NCBI GenBank assembly: GCA_002344785.1
Contig: DDUL01000047.1
Span: forward strand, 1 to 64,000
Origin: Bdellovibrionaceae bacterium UBA2339
GTDB taxonomy: Bacteria > Bdellovibrionota > Bdellovibrionia > Bdellovibrionales > JAMPXM01
DNA: 64,000 bases
Direction: 5' to 3'
The position numbers were made by a program, and so were the translations under genes. Each line of letters opens with the position of its first letter. Within the stretch, counting starts at the first letter, position 1. Positions 63,861-64,000 of the stretch are shown here, one piece after another. The notes under the pieces were generated by a model that made no database searches, was not told where the DNA came from, and was given only the letters and a program-made list of their open reading frames with translations.

Positions 63861-64000
63861 ATGAGTCTGCAGACACAAGCTTCAGAAGTTCGCAATCGTC
63901 TCAAAGCCGTTCAGGCCAAGGGACATGAGCTTCGGGGGTATCTTTGACATCCCCAAAAAGGAAAAACGCCTCGAGGAAGTGACGTTGCAATCGGAGAACC
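63861..64000 (+). CDS. prfB: Peptide chain release factor 2 (PrfB), 5' end, with programmed frameshift
   Basis: The gene starts at an ATG with GAGGGGG five bases upstream and runs off the window. Zero-frame codons give MSLQTQASEVRNRLKAVQAK, then GHELRGYL, and stop at TGA (63945-63947). Shifting +1 after CTT gives DIPKKEKRLEEVTLQSEN, which matches RF2 (E. coli DYDAKKERLEEVNAELE). RF2 recognises UGA and UAA. Its own shortage slows decoding of the UGA and promotes the shift, so it autoregulates. Only about 46 codons are visible. The 118 bases between ybeY and prfB hold no gene and should carry the promoter. Confidence 0.93.
63933..63948 (+). promoter_or_regulatory. Programmed +1 frameshift signal of prfB
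   Basis: CGG GGG TAT CTT TGA C contains the internal Shine-Dalgarno-like GGGGG (63934-63938), the slippery CTT and the in-frame TGA followed by C, a weak termination context. It is the same arrangement as in E. coli, with C replacing A at the first base of the AGGGGG element. Confidence 0.95.

Noticed and set aside
1..64000. CRISPR array, prophage or toxin-antitoxin module
   Set aside because: No regularly spaced repeats, phage structural genes or recognisable toxin pair were seen; the small RHH-like gene is paired with an SDR, not a toxin.

Overview
The window looks like chromosomal DNA of a free-standing Gram-negative bacterium, most likely a member of the Bdellovibrionota (Bdellovibrio-like or Oligoflexia-like). 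This is inferred from three things. There is an LPS-export lipoprotein (LptE) together with several outer-membrane barrels. There are exported proteins with odd lipobox-like ends of the form GFQNC or GYQNC. There is also a very large surface lipoprotein whose C-terminus (EILDDGIGND, CxYSPNFGYYQGHGDY, IYGYPNNGY) resembles one I associate with Bdellovibrio-type surface proteins. Base composition is moderately GC-rich and even. Apart from a transposase fragment at the left edge and a small MITE-like element near 3350-3588, there is little sign of recent gene transfer. No rRNA, CRISPR array, prophage or secretion island is visible.

Layout. 1-6.5 kb: transposase remnant, secreted nuclease, exported papain-like protease with FN3 domain, two divergent SGNH-hydrolase-like membrane proteins (one with its catalytic residues lost) and a DUF5989 small membrane protein. 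6.8-20.8 kb: an accessory envelope region with twin His-rich lipoproteins, three paralogous Cys-rich secreted proteins with an N-terminal CxC, a DUF1287 protein, a 1048-aa beta-helix lipoprotein, an outer-membrane barrel behind a structured leader with a terminator, and several unknown exported proteins. 21-27 kb: metabolic and redox genes (DUF1993, tandem inactive rhodanese domains, aldose dehydrogenase, amine oxidase, zinc alcohol dehydrogenase). 27-32.7 kb: a creD-creB-creC envelope-stress operon with three cre-tag half sites upstream, and a TVP38-flavoprotein fusion. 32.7-43.5 kb: TerB-like, vWA lipoprotein, VOC, a TetR-controlled operon, unknown exported proteins, ArsC/Spx-like, a barrel, a phospholipase D and a receiver-PilZ protein, SMR exporter. 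43.6-49 kb: barrel, two histidine kinases, SDR and a small putative ribbon-helix-helix regulator with phased palindromes. 49.2-64 kb: housekeeping block with tRNA-Glu, tRNA-Lys, purA, serine-pathway genes, lptE-holA, PilZ, rpsT, murJ, a MASE3-type kinase, mazG, a PgpH-like HD phosphodiesterase, ybeY and the 5' end of prfB with its programmed +1 frameshift.

How the genes fit together. The dominant theme is the envelope: protein export, lipoproteins, barrels, peptidoglycan precursor flipping (MurJ), LPS assembly (LptE) and sensors of envelope state (CreBCD and three further kinases). Regulation can be read directly at several sites: the cre tags before creD, twin operators between the tetR gene and its divergent operon, three palindromes at helical spacing before the small regulator, and the prfB recoding site.
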